A DNA stretch of 64,000 nt. Origin: Bradyrhizobium sp. CCBAU 53338 (lineage in GTDB: Bacteria > Pseudomonadota > Alphaproteobacteria > Rhizobiales > Xanthobacteraceae). Below, in pieces: positions 1-7,871 of the stretch. Below the pieces are notes generated by a model. It searched no databases and was not told where the DNA came from. It saw nothing but the letters and a program-made list of their open reading frames with translations. Position 1 is the stretch's first letter. Every line of letters begins with the position of its first letter. Where the stretch lies: contig NZ_CP030048.1 of assembly GCF_015291665.1 (NCBI RefSeq), forward strand, positions 4,526,001 through 4,590,000, read 5' to 3'. The position numbers and the translations under genes were made by a program.

Positions 1-13
1 GCCGGGCTCCGCC

Positions 14-1636
14 CTACCCCTTCTTCTTGACATCCTTGACGTTGGTGAACTCGATGCCTTCGGCGCGCTCTTTGGTGTAGCCGAGATAGAATTCATTCCG
101 GGCCAGATACACGGGATCGCCATCGACGTCGTCGGCGATGCTCGACGTGTTGGCGGCGATGAAGGTGTCGAGCTTCTTCCGATCATCCGATGAAACCCAG
201 CGCGCGAGCTGGAACTCGCTCACCTCGAATTCGACCGGCAGCGAATATTCCGCTTCGAGCCGTGCCTTCAGCACGTCGAGCTGGAGCGCGCCGACCACGC
301 CGACCAATGCCGGCGCGCCGTCGCGCGGACGGAACACCTGGACGACGCCCTCTTCCGACATCTGCTGAAGCGCTTCCTTCAGCTTCTTGGCCTTCATCGC
401 GTCGGTAAGACGGACACGGCGAACGATTTCAGGGGCAAAACTCGGCACGCCGACGAAGTTGAAATCCTCGCCCTCGGTCAGCGTATCGCCGATGCGCAGC
501 GTGCCGTGATTGGGAATGCCGACGACGTCGCCGGCAAAGGCTTCGTCAGCGACCGAGCGGTCCTGGGCGAAGAAGAATTGCGGGCTCGACAGCGGCATGC
601 TCTTGCCGGTGCGCACCAGCTTCGCCTTCATGCCGCGGCTGAGCCTGCCGGAGCAGAGGCGCGCGAAGGCGATGCGGTCGCGGTGGTTCGGATCCATGTT
701 GGCCTGGATCTTGAATACGAAGGCGCTCATGCGCGGATCGGTCGCCTCGACCTTGCGCTGGTCGCTGTCCTGCGCGCGCGGTTCGGGCGCAAACTTGCCG
801 AGGCCCTCGAGCAGGTCGCCGACGCCGAAATTGCGCAGCGCGCTGCCGAAATAAACCGGCGTCAGATGCCCCTCACGGAACGCTTCGAGCTCGAACGGTT
901 TTGAGGCCTCGGTGACGAGCTCGAGTTCGTCCTTCACCGCGAACACGTCAAGGTTCGCACTGAGCTTGGCCAGTTCTTCGATCTCGATCTGCTGCGCAGC
1001 CCCCGTCTTGGCGCCACCGCCTTCGAGCAGGCGCACGCCGCCATTGACGACGTCGTAGGTTCCGAGGAAGTCGCGGCCCCGGCCGACCGGCCAGGTCATC
1101 GGCGTCGTGTCGAGCGCCAGCGTCTTCTCGATCTCGTCGAGCAGTTCGAACACGTCGCGGCTCTCGCGGTCCATCTTGTTGATGAACGTGATGATCGGAA
1201 TGTCGCGCAGGCGGCAAACCTCGAACAGCTTTCGCGTCCGCGCCTCGATGCCCTTGGCGGCGTCGATCACCATGACGGCGGAATCCACCGCCGTCAGGGT
1301 GCGATAGGTGTCTTCCGAAAAGTCCTCGTGGCCCGGCGTGTCCAGCAGGTTGAAGACAAGGCCTTCGAACTCGAACGTCATCACCGAGGTCACGACCGAG
1401 ATGCCGCGCTCGCGCTCGATCTTCATCCAGTCCGAACGGGTGTTGCGCCGCTCACCCTTGGCCTTGACCTGGCCGGCGAGATTGATGGCGCCGCCGAATA
1501 ACAGGAGCTTTTCGGTCAGCGTGGTCTTGCCGGCGTCCGGGTGCGAGATGATCGCAAAGGTGCGTCGCCGCGACACTTCTGCGGCAAGCGGGGAACGGGC
1601 CGGCGATTCGGCTGTGGTGGCGGCAATATCGGACAT
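14..1636 (-). CDS. prfC: Peptide chain release factor 3
   Basis: RF3 is the translational GTPase that removes RF1/RF2 from the ribosome after peptide release; it acts in the cytoplasm. The 540-residue product is slightly longer than the usual ~530. The G domain is plain: P-loop SHPDAGKT at about 31-38, DTPGHEDF at 99-106, NKMD at 153-156, then the beta-barrel and the RF3-type C-terminal domain. About 25 residues precede the G domain, so the start at 1636 is reasonable although its ribosome site is weak. The gene is complete; its stop lies 14 bases from the window edge. It is divergent from the sugE-like gene across 174 bases. Confidence 0.97.
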   Translation of the reverse strand: MSDIAATTAESPARSPLAAEVSRRRTFAIISHPDAGKTTLTEKLLLFGGAINLAGQVKAKGERRNTRSDWMKIERERGISVVTSVMTFEFEGLVFNLLDTPGHEDFSEDTYRTLTAVDSAVMVIDAAKGIEARTRKLFEVCRLRDIPIITFINKMDRESRDVFELLDEIEKTLALDTTPMTWPVGRGRDFLGTYDVVNGGVRLLEGGGAKTGAAQQIEIEELAKLSANLDVFAVKDELELVTEASKPFELEAFREGHLTPVYFGSALRNFGVGDLLEGLGKFAPEPRAQDSDQRKVEATDPRMSAFVFKIQANMDPNHRDRIAFARLCSGRLSRGMKAKLVRTGKSMPLSSPQFFFAQDRSVADEAFAGDVVGIPNHGTLRIGDTLTEGEDFNFVGVPSFAPEIVRRVRLTDAMKAKKLKEALQQMSEEGVVQVFRPRDGAPALVGVVGALQLDVLKARLEAEYSLPVEFEVSEFQLARWVSSDDRKKLDTFIAANTSSIADDVDGDPVYLARNEFYLGYTKERAEGIEFTNVKDVKKKG

Positions 1637-1738
1637 GGCGGGAGCGTTTGGCAGGGAAAATGGGCTGGATCAAGCCTCATTTGGTGATTGCGGAGCCTCT
1701 CGGCCAGCCCCATATCGGCCTTGGCCATGCTGGCCTTG

Positions 1739-1792
1739 GGGGAGGACGACCTCCCTGCTCATCAGCCTATTGCCTAGCGGGGACGGCCCTGC
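1739..1792 (+). promoter_or_regulatory. Candidate guanidine-II (mini-ykkC) riboswitch
   Basis: Two short GC hairpins with ACGR tetraloops lie directly upstream of the SugE/Gdx-type gene. Hairpin 1 pairs 1740-1745 with 1750-1755 (GGGAGG / CCTCCC) around loop ACGA at 1746-1749. Hairpin 2 pairs 1777-1782 with 1787-1792 (GCGGGG / CCCTGC, one G-U) around loop ACGG at 1783-1786. The linker is about 21 bases and a strong Shine-Dalgarno (AAGGGAGGG, 1797-1805) follows just before the ATG at 1811. Two ACGR-looped hairpins next to a ribosome site are the defining form of the guanidine-II class, which is known to control guanidinium exporters of this family. The match is by eye only. Confidence 0.8.
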
Positions 1793-1810
1793 CTTGAAGG
1801 GAGGGTCGTC

Positions 1811-2125
1811 ATGGCCTGGAGCATCCTGTTCGTCGCCGGTCTTCTCGAGATCACCTGGGCGATCGGCCTGAAATATACCGAGGGATTTACCAGGCTTGTT
1901 CCATCCGCGATCACGCTCGCGGCCATGGCGGGCAGCGTGGTCCTGCTCGGACTCGCGCTCAAGTCCCTGCCCGTCGGAACCGCCTATGCGGTCTGGACCG
2001 GGATCGGGGCAGTCGGCACCGCAACGCTCGGCATCTACCTGTTCGGCGAGCCCGCCACCGCGTTGCGCCTCGCCAGCATCGGGCTGATCGTGGCCGGCAT
2101 CGTCGGATTGAAGCTGGTTACTTGA
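1811..2125 (+). CDS. sugE: SMR family exporter, SugE/Gdx type (probable guanidinium exporter)
   Basis: Small multidrug resistance family protein of the inner membrane, 104 residues, which fits the four-helix SMR fold. The membrane glutamate of the family is at residue 13 ([12 protein letters not shown]). The [10 protein letters not shown] pattern is of the SugE/Gdx branch, whose characterised members exchange guanidinium for protons, rather than the EmrE multidrug branch. The leader carries a candidate guanidine-II riboswitch, which supports guanidinium as the substrate (inference). The start is set by AAGGGAGGG six bases upstream of the ATG. The 3' end overlaps the 3' end of the pit gene by 8 bases tail to tail. 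Confidence 0.92.
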   Translation: MAWSILFVAGLLEITWAIGLKYTEGFTRLVPSAITLAAMAGSVVLLGLALKSLPVGTAYAVWTGIGAVGTATLGIYLFGEPATALRLASIGLIVAGIVGLKLVT

Positions 2126-3122
2126 AGATCTGCACCGCCCACCAGCTCAGCGCGGCGACGATGGCCGACGCCGGAATCGTGATCACCCAGGCATAGACGA
2201 TCGAGCTCGCCACGTTCCAGCGCACCGCCGAGACACGGCGGGCAGCGCCGACACCGACGATTGCGCCGGTGATGGTGTGGGTGGTCGAGACGGGGACGCC
2301 GAGGAAGGTCGCCATGAACAAGGTCGCCGCGCCGCCGGTCTCGGCGCAAAAACCCTGCATCGGCGTCAATTTGGTGATGCGCAGGCCCATGGTGCGGACG
2401 ATGCGCCAGCCGCCCATCAGCGTACCCAGCGCCATCGCCGTCTGGCAGGACAGGACCACCCAGAACGGCACCGTGAATTCGCTGCCGAGCTGGCCCTGCG
2501 AATAGAGCAGCACGGCGATGATTCCCATCGTCTTCTGCGCGTCATTGCCGCCATGGCCGAGCGAATAGAGCGAGGCCGAGGCGAATTGCAGGATGCGGAA
2601 GGCGCGGTCGACCGCGAACGGCGTCGAACGCACCGAGAGCCAGGACACGATCGCGACCAGCATCATCGCGAGCAGGAAACCGACCAGCGGCGACAGCACG
2701 ATCGCCAACACCGCCTTGGTAAGGCCGCTCCAGACCGCCGCCGAAATTCCGGCCTTGGCCATGCCGCCACCGACAAGGCCGCCGATCAGCGCATGCGAGG
2801 AGGAGGACGGAATGCCCAGCCCCCAGGTCACGAGATTCCAGACGATGGCGCCGACCAGTGCGGCGAAGATCACCTGGGCGTCGACGATCGCGGGGTCGAT
2901 GATGCCGGTGCCGATGGTCTGGGCGACGTGAAGCCCGAACACCATGAAGGCGACGAAATTGAAGAATGCGGCCCAGAACACCGCGAATTGCGGCCGCAGC
3001 ACCCGTGTCGAGACGATGGTCGCAATCGAATTGGCGGCGTCGTGCAGGCCGTTCAGGAAGTCGAACAGCAGCGCGACGGCGATCAGTCCGACCAGGACGG
3101 GAAAACCCAACGCAGCATCCAC
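2118..3122 (-). CDS. pit: Low-affinity inorganic phosphate transporter, Pit family
   Basis: Pit-family symporter of the inner membrane that takes up metal-phosphate with protons. The 334-residue protein shows the duplicated family signature: an N-terminal copy with [15 protein letters not shown] (about 21-35) and a C-terminal copy around [21 protein letters not shown]. Many hydrophobic segments fill the rest. The length matches the short rhizobial Pit proteins. It follows the DUF47 gene by 15 bases in the same direction, the same order as orfA-pit of Sinorhizobium meliloti, in which PhoB represses the operon under phosphate limitation. A Pho-box-like direct repeat lies upstream of the pair. 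Confidence 0.95.
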   Translation of the reverse strand: MDAALGFPVLVGLIAVALLFDFLNGLHDAANSIATIVSTRVLRPQFAVFWAAFFNFVAFMVFGLHVAQTIGTGIIDPAIVDAQVIFAALVGAIVWNLVTWGLGIPSSSSHALIGGLVGGGMAKAGISAAVWSGLTKAVLAIVLSPLVGFLLAMMLVAIVSWLSVRSTPFAVDRAFRILQFASASLYSLGHGGNDAQKTMGIIAVLLYSQGQLGSEFTVPFWVVLSCQTAMALGTLMGGWRIVRTMGLRITKLTPMQGFCAETGGAATLFMATFLGVPVSTTHTITGAIVGVGAARRVSAVRWNVASSIVYAWVITIPASAIVAALSWWAVQIFK

Positions 3123-3137
3123 GGCGCGGCCCCTGCC

Positions 3138-3782
3138 CTACACTTGCTCGATGACGATGCTGTTGATCTCGTTCGCAACGTCGTCGAAGCGATCCGCCAC
3201 CTTTTCGAGGTGGTCGTAGATCTCGACGCCGACGATGAAATCCATCGCGTTGCCGTCGCGGTGCTTGAGGAACAACTCCTTCAGGCCAATGTCGTGGAGA
3301 TCGTCGACGCGGCCCTCGAGCTTGGTCAGTTCCTCCGTGATCGCGGTGAGCATCGCGACGTTCTTGCCGATCTGCTGCATCAAGGGCAGTGCGCGTCCGA
3401 CCAGGTTGGCGCATTCGATCAGGAGCGCGCCGATTTCGCGCATCGGCGGCTCGAAGGTGCGCACCTCGAACAGCATCACGGCCTTGGCCGTCTGCTGCAT
3501 CTGGTCGATGGCATCATCCAGCGACGTGATGAGGTTCTTGATGTCGCCCCTATCGAACGGCGTAATGAAAGTGCGGCGCACCGCCGTCAGCACCTCGCGG
3601 GTGACGTTATCTGCGTCGTTCTCGAACTGGCTGACGCGCTGGCAATAGACCGGCGTCTCCTCGCCGCCGTTCAGCACGCCCTGGAGCGCGATCGCGCCCT
3701 GGATCACGGTCTGGGCGTGGCGGTCGAACAGGTCGAAGAACCGTTCTTCCTTGGGCAGGAAAGCGCGAAACCAACGCATCAT
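3138..3782 (-). CDS. DUF47 family PhoU-like protein (OrfA, partner of Pit)
   Basis: A 214-residue, mainly helical, cytoplasmic protein of the DUF47/PhoU-like family. It begins MMRWFRAFLPKEERFFDLFDRHA and carries the charged helices typical of the family, such as DIKNLITSLDDAIDQMQQTAKAV. Members are encoded next to Pit transporters and are thought to modulate them; the mechanism is not settled. It is the first gene of a two-gene operon with pit, 15 bases apart. Two adjacent ATG codons (3782 and 3779) could serve as start, with no strong ribosome site for either. The upstream region holds a Pho-box-like repeat and two palindromes. Confidence 0.92.
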   Translation of the reverse strand: MMRWFRAFLPKEERFFDLFDRHAQTVIQGAIALQGVLNGGEETPVYCQRVSQFENDADNVTREVLTAVRRTFITPFDRGDIKNLITSLDDAIDQMQQTAKAVMLFEVRTFEPPMREIGALLIECANLVGRALPLMQQIGKNVAMLTAITEELTKLEGRVDDLHDIGLKELFLKHRDGNAMDFIVGVEIYDHLEKVADRFDDVANEINSIVIEQV

Positions 3783-3810
3783 GGAAATGGTCTACCGGTT
3801 GGAAATCCCC

Positions 3811-3826
3811 CGGTCCGTACGGACCG
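3811..3826. promoter_or_regulatory. 16-bp perfect palindrome upstream of the DUF47-pit operon
   Basis: CGGTCCGTACGGACCG is its own reverse complement. It lies 29-44 bases upstream of the DUF47 start and overlaps the first bases of the Pho-box-like repeat by three. It may be an operator or a leader hairpin; the sequence does not decide. Confidence 0.5.
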
Positions 3827-3841
3827 TCACAAAACCGTCAT
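3824..3841 (+). promoter_or_regulatory. Candidate Pho box upstream of DUF47-pit
   Basis: CCGTCAC-AAAA-CCGTCAT is a 7-base direct repeat separated by four A residues, close to the PhoB consensus CTGTCAT-N4-CTGTCAT. It reads on the strand opposite to the operon and sits 42-59 bases upstream of the DUF47 start. A reversed or promoter-overlapping box would fit the PhoB repression known for orfA-pit in Sinorhizobium meliloti; that link is inference. Confidence 0.6.
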
Positions 3842-3906
3842 AGACCATTTTCGCTCTGCGTGCGTGTCATCTCACGCCCGCGGAGCGGGATCATCCACCG
3901 GATTCG

Positions 3907-3927
3907 CACATCAATTAAATTGATGTG
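3907..3927. promoter_or_regulatory. Perfect AT-rich inverted repeat between livM and the pit operon
   Basis: Arms CACATCAAT (3907-3915) and ATTGATGTG (3919-3927) are exact reverse complements around TAA. The repeat starts 12 bases after the livM stop and lies about 125 bases upstream of the DUF47 start. No U-run follows it on the liv transcript, so an intrinsic terminator is unlikely; a repressor operator for the DUF47-pit promoter region is more plausible. Confidence 0.45.
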
Positions 3928-3938
3928 ATATCAATGAT

Positions 3939-4907
3939 TTAGAGCGATCGCCGGAAGTAATGGGCGATTTCGCCGATGACGCCGCGGCGGAAGGTGAGCA
4001 CGCAGATCACGAAGATCGAGCCCTGGATCACCGTCACCCATTGGCCGAAGCCCGCCAGATATTGCTGCATGGCGATGATGACGAAGGCGCCGATCACGGG
4101 ACCGAAAATGGTGCCGAGACCGCCGACCAGCGTCATCAGTACGACCTCACCCGACATCGACCAATGCACGTCGGTGAGCGAGGCGTTCTGCGCCACGAAC
4201 ACTTTCAGCGCGCCGGCAAAGCCCGCCAACGTCCCCGACAGGACAAACGCCAGGAACTTGTACTGGTCAGTCCGGTAGCCGAGCGAGATGGCGCGCGGCT
4301 CGTTCTCGCGGATCGACTTCAGCACCTCACCGAACGGCGAATTGATGATGCGGTAGATCAGCAGGAAGCCCGCGAGGAATCCGGCCAGCACGACGTAATA
4401 GAGCACGGTCGCATTGGACAGGTCGAGCACGCCGAACATGTGCCCCTGCGGAATGCCCTGGATGCCGTCCTCGCCATGCGTGAACGGTGCCTGGAGGTAG
4501 ATGAAGTACAGCAGCTGTGACAGCGCCAGCGTAATCATCGAGAAGTAGATGCCCTGGCGGCGGATCGAGATGTAGCCGGTGATGAGGGACAGCACGAACG
4601 CCGCCGCGATGCCGACGAGGACGCCGAGTTCGGGCGGGAGCGCCCAGACCTTCAGTGCATGCGCGCTGCAATAACCGGCAGTGCCCATGAACATGGCGTG
4701 ACCGAACGACAACAGGCCACCATAGCCGATCAGGAGATTGAAGGCGCACGCAAGCAGCGCAAAGCACAGCGCCTGCATCACGAAGAACGGATAGACTCCC
4801 GTGAAAGGCACCGACGCCAGCAGCAGCGCCATCACCACAAACGCGATCATCTCGTCGCGCATCGCGCGCGGGGTTACCGGCAGCGTGTCGTCCGTCAAGG
4901 CTGTCAT
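3939..4907 (-). CDS. livM: Branched-chain amino acid type ABC transporter, permease LivM
   Basis: Second integral-membrane permease of a HAAT-family ABC importer. The 322-residue protein has about nine or ten hydrophobic segments and the LivM family stretches LLIGYGGLLSFGHAMFMGTAGY (about 61-82) and, near the C-terminus, TLVGGLGTIFGPVIGAFVII, the region contacting the ATPases. It is the last gene of a five-gene operon, starting one base after livH ends. A 155-base gap containing the pit promoter region follows. The substrate cannot be read from the permease; branched-chain amino acids, other amino acids, urea or aromatic acids are all known for the family. Confidence 0.93.
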   Translation of the reverse strand: MTALTDDTLPVTPRAMRDEMIAFVVMALLLASVPFTGVYPFFVMQALCFALLACAFNLLIGYGGLLSFGHAMFMGTAGYCSAHALKVWALPPELGVLVGIAAAFVLSLITGYISIRRQGIYFSMITLALSQLLYFIYLQAPFTHGEDGIQGIPQGHMFGVLDLSNATVLYYVVLAGFLAGFLLIYRIINSPFGEVLKSIRENEPRAISLGYRTDQYKFLAFVLSGTLAGFAGALKVFVAQNASLTDVHWSMSGEVVLMTLVGGLGTIFGPVIGAFVIIAMQQYLAGFGQWVTVIQGSIFVICVLTFRRGVIGEIAHYFRRSL

Positions 4908-4908
4908 G

Positions 4909-5805
4909 TCAGGCCGCCCTTCCCGTCAATCCCGTTGGCTTCACCAAGAGCACCAGCACCATCAGCACGAACACGACGGTGTTGGAGGCCTCGGGGTAGA
5001 AATATTTGGTCAGGCCTTCGATCACACCGAGCGCGAAGCCGGTGATGATGGAGCCCATGATCGATCCCATGCCGCCGATCACCACCACCGCGAACACGAC
5101 GATGATGAGGTCGGCGCCCATCAGCGGCCGGACCTGATTGATCGGCGCCGAGAGCACGCCGGCCAGCGCGGCAAGACCGACGCCGAGACCATAGGTCAGC
5201 GTGATCATGCGGGGCACGTTGATGCCGAAGGCGCGCACCAGAGTCGGGTTTTCGGTGGCGGCGCGCAGGTAGGCGCCCAGCCGCGTCTTCTCAATCAGGT
5301 ACCAGGTCGCCAGACACACGACCAGCGAGAAGATCACGACCCAGCCGCGATAGATCGGCAGGAACATGAAGCCGAGATTCATGCCGCCCCTGAGCTGATC
5401 CGGAATGGCGTAAGGCAGGCCGGAGGAGCCGAAATAGTTCTGGAACACGCCCTGCACGATCAGTGCGATGCCGAAGGTGAGCAGCAGGCCGTAGAGATGA
5501 TCGAGGCCGGTCAGCCACTGCAACATGGTCCGTTCCAGGATCATGCCGAAGATGCCGACGATGATCGGCGCCAGCAGCAGCGCCCACCAGTAGTTGATGC
5601 CGCCGAGGTTCAGCAGGAAATACGCCATGAAGGCGCCCATCATGTAGAGCGCGCCATGGGCGAAATTGATGATGTTGAGCATGCCGAAGATGACGGCGAG
5701 CCCGAGACTGAGCAGCGCGTAAAACGAGCCGTTGATCAGTCCCACAAGTAGCTGTGCGTAGAGAGCCTGCATCGATCCAGCACCCAGTCCCTTCGGCGTT
5801 CCCAA
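4909..5805 (-). CDS. livH: Branched-chain amino acid type ABC transporter, permease LivH
   Basis: First permease of the same importer, an inner-membrane protein of 298 residues. It shows the LivH pattern: LLVGLINGSFYALLSLGLAVIFGMLNIINFAHG near the N-terminus and the conserved loop VVIGGMGSIMGSIITGFALGVIE near the C-terminus. The start used is the ATG at 5805; an internal ATG 36 bases downstream (MQALYAQLL) also begins a plausible LivH and cannot be excluded. It lies 38 bases after the binding-protein gene, with a GC hairpin between them, and is separated by one base from livM. Confidence 0.93.
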   Translation of the reverse strand: MGTPKGLGAGSMQALYAQLLVGLINGSFYALLSLGLAVIFGMLNIINFAHGALYMMGAFMAYFLLNLGGINYWWALLLAPIIVGIFGMILERTMLQWLTGLDHLYGLLLTFGIALIVQGVFQNYFGSSGLPYAIPDQLRGGMNLGFMFLPIYRGWVVIFSLVVCLATWYLIEKTRLGAYLRAATENPTLVRAFGINVPRMITLTYGLGVGLAALAGVLSAPINQVRPLMGADLIIVVFAVVVIGGMGSIMGSIITGFALGVIEGLTKYFYPEASNTVVFVLMVLVLLVKPTGLTGRAA

Positions 5806-5811
5806 AGTTTG

Positions 5812-5834
5812 CCCGCCGGCTCGAGGCCGGCAGG
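5812..5834. other. Intercistronic stem-loop between binding-protein gene and livH
   Basis: CCCGCCGGC (5812-5820) pairs with GCCGGCAGG (5826-5834), one wobble pair, around a 5-base loop. It occupies most of the 38-base gap between the substrate-binding protein and livH. Such hairpins after a binding-protein gene commonly raise its mRNA relative to downstream permease genes. There is no U-run, so full termination is not expected. Confidence 0.55.
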
Positions 5835-5843
5835 CTGTTGGTC

Positions 5844-7064
5844 CTACTTCTTAAGCAGCGCGCACTTGCTCTCGGAGAGCGGCGTGAACGCCTGATCGCC
5901 GGGCACCGTGCCGACGAGCTTGTAGAAGTCCCACGGTCCCTTGGACTCGGAGGGCTTCTTCACCTCGAACAGATAGGCGTTGTGGATGGTGCGGCCGTTC
6001 GGCTGGATCTCGCCCTTGCCGAACAGATCGTCTTCCGTGGGCATCGACTTCATCTTGTCGACGACCTTGACGCCATCATGCGGATTGCCGCCGAGTGCTT
6101 CCAGCGCCTTGAGATAGTGGCGCACACCTGCATAGACGCCCGCCTGTACCATGGTCGGCGGGGCGCTGTTCTTCATCTTTTCGGCGAAGCGCTTGGAGAA
6201 CGCACGGGTCTTGTCGTTCATGTCCCAGTAGAACGTCTCGGTGAAGTTCAGGCCCTGCGCGGTCTCGAGCCCGATCGCCTTGACGTCGGTGAGGAACAGC
6301 AGCAGCGCGGCGAGCTTCTGGCCGCCCTTGACGATGCCGAATTCGGCCGCCTGCTTGATCGTATTGGTGGTGTCGCCGCCGGCATTGGCGAGGCCGATGA
6401 TCTTGGCCTTGGAAGCCTGCGCCTGGAGCAGGAACGACGAGAAATCCGGCGTATTGAGCGGATGCTTGACGCCGCCGACGACCTTGCCGCCATTGGCGTT
6501 GATGACGGCCGTGGTGTCGCGCTCGAGCGCCGCACCGAAGGCATAGTCGGCAGTGAGGAAGAACCAGGTGTCGCCGCCGGCCTTCACCAGCGCCTGGCCC
6601 GTGGTGTGGGCCAGCATGTAGGTATCGTAGGTCCAGTGCACGGTGTTTGGCGAGCACTGCGCGTTGGTGAGGTCGGAGGTCGCCGCGCCCGAGTTGATGT
6701 AGACGCCGTTCTTTTCCTTGACGACGTTGTTGACCGCGAGCGCCACGCCGGAGTTCGGCACGTCGACGATGGCGTCGACCTTGTCGACGTCGAACCATTG
6801 CCGCGCGATCGCGGTGCCGATGTCGGGCTTGTTCTGGTGGTCGCCAGAGATGATGTCGATCTTCCACCCCTTTGCGGCGAGGCCGGAGTCCTCGACGGCC
6901 ATCTGGGCTGCGAGCGTCGAACCGGGTCCACCGAGGTCGGCATAGAGGCCGGACTGATCGGACAGCGCACCGATCTTGACCGTCTTGTCCTGTGCGAAGG
7001 CGACGCCGGCGGCGGTCGCGGCCAACGCCGTGCCGAGCAACAACGATGCAATCGACTTGTTCAT
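5844..7064 (-). CDS. ABC transporter substrate-binding protein, branched-chain amino acid (peripla_BP_6) type
   Basis: Periplasmic binding protein of the liv-type importer, 406 residues. A Sec signal peptide is clear: MNKSIASLLLGTALAATAAG, then VAFA with probable cleavage before QDKTVKIG (about residue 25). The mature part has the family opening IGALSDQSGLYADLGGPG and later NSGVALAVNNVVKEKNGVYINSGAAT, typical of a subgroup common in Bradyrhizobium whose ligands are largely unknown and often aromatic or organic acids. The start is supported by GAGGAAG 7 bases upstream. It lies inside the operon, between livF and livH, with 60 bases to livF. Confidence 0.93.
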   Translation of the reverse strand: MNKSIASLLLGTALAATAAGVAFAQDKTVKIGALSDQSGLYADLGGPGSTLAAQMAVEDSGLAAKGWKIDIISGDHQNKPDIGTAIARQWFDVDKVDAIVDVPNSGVALAVNNVVKEKNGVYINSGAATSDLTNAQCSPNTVHWTYDTYMLAHTTGQALVKAGGDTWFFLTADYAFGAALERDTTAVINANGGKVVGGVKHPLNTPDFSSFLLQAQASKAKIIGLANAGGDTTNTIKQAAEFGIVKGGQKLAALLLFLTDVKAIGLETAQGLNFTETFYWDMNDKTRAFSKRFAEKMKNSAPPTMVQAGVYAGVRHYLKALEALGGNPHDGVKVVDKMKSMPTEDDLFGKGEIQPNGRTIHNAYLFEVKKPSESKGPWDFYKLVGTVPGDQAFTPLSESKCALLKK

Positions 7065-7124
7065 ACTACTTCCTCGTCAAATCTCTCTTCGTCTTTTCTG
7101 TAAGCCGTCCCACTCCGGGCCAGG

Positions 7125-7871
7125 CTAGACGCCGAGATAGGTGTGGAGCTTGTCCATGTTGGCGGCAAGCTCCGCATTGGAAAATCCGTCAATGATCTTG
7201 CCGTGCTCGACGACATAATAACGGTCGGCGACGGTGGATGCGAAGCGGAAGTTCTGCTCGACCAGCAGAATCGTGAACCCTTCCTTCTTGAGCCGCGCAA
7301 TGGTGTGGCCGATCTGCTGGATGATGACGGGCGCAAGACCTTCGGTCGGCTCGTCCAGCATCAGGAAGCTCGCGCCCGTGCGCAGGATGCGCGCGATCGC
7401 GAGCATCTGCTGCTCGCCGCCGGAGAGCTTGGTGCCCTGGCTGCTCAGCCGCTCTTTCAGGTTCGGAAACAGATCGAAAATCTGCTCGAGCGGCAATCCG
7501 CCTGCACGAACCACCGGCGGCAGCAGCAAATTCTCCTTCACGTCGAGGCTCGAGAAAATTCCCCGTTCCTCGGGGCAGAACGCGATGCCCATGCGGGCGA
7601 TCTTGTCGGAGGTCGCGCGGATGATCTCCTGATCGTTGAATTTGATCGAGCCGGCGCGCTTGCCGATGATGCCCATGATCGACTTCAGCGTGGTCGTCTT
7701 GCCGGCGCCGTTCCGCCCGAGCAGCGTAACGACCTCGCCCGCATTCACGTCGAAATTGATCCCGTGCAGGATGTGGGACTCGCCGTACCAGGCCTCGAGG
7801 TTGCGGACCTGGAGGATGTTGCCGCCGGTTGCGGCCTTCACCGGCGCCTCGGCCATTGCAGTCTCAGGCAT
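7125..7871 (-). CDS. livF: Branched-chain amino acid type ABC transporter, ATP-binding protein LivF
   Basis: Cytoplasmic ATPase subunit, 248 residues. Walker A LLGRNGAGKTTTLKS at about 51-65, signature KLSGGEQQMLAIARIL, Walker B FLMLDEPTEGLAP, and the LivF-type ending with a short tail after the H-loop LVEQN. An extra 15-20 residue N-terminal stretch (MPETAMAEAPVKAATGGN) precedes the ABC domain; a start at the second methionine is possible. The gene overlaps the end of livG by 8 bases, which points to translational coupling. Confidence 0.95.
   Translation of the reverse strand: MPETAMAEAPVKAATGGNILQVRNLEAWYGESHILHGINFDVNAGEVVTLLGRNGAGKTTTLKSIMGIIGKRAGSIKFNDQEIIRATSDKIARMGIAFCPEERGIFSSLDVKENLLLPPVVRAGGLPLEQIFDLFPNLKERLSSQGTKLSGGEQQMLAIARILRTGASFLMLDEPTEGLAPVIIQQIGHTIARLKKEGFTILLVEQNFRFASTVADRYYVVEHGKIIDGFSNAELAANMDKLHTYLGV

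Noticed and set aside
2277..3923. A 548-codon open frame on the + strand across the pit and DUF47 genes
   Set aside because: It is antisense to two well-supported genes and has the Arg/Asp/His-rich composition of an artefact of high GC at third codon positions.
3920..3934. An FNR/FixK-type box (TTGA...TCAA) near the livM end
   Set aside because: The spacing is seven bases instead of six, and it sits beside a better perfect inverted repeat.
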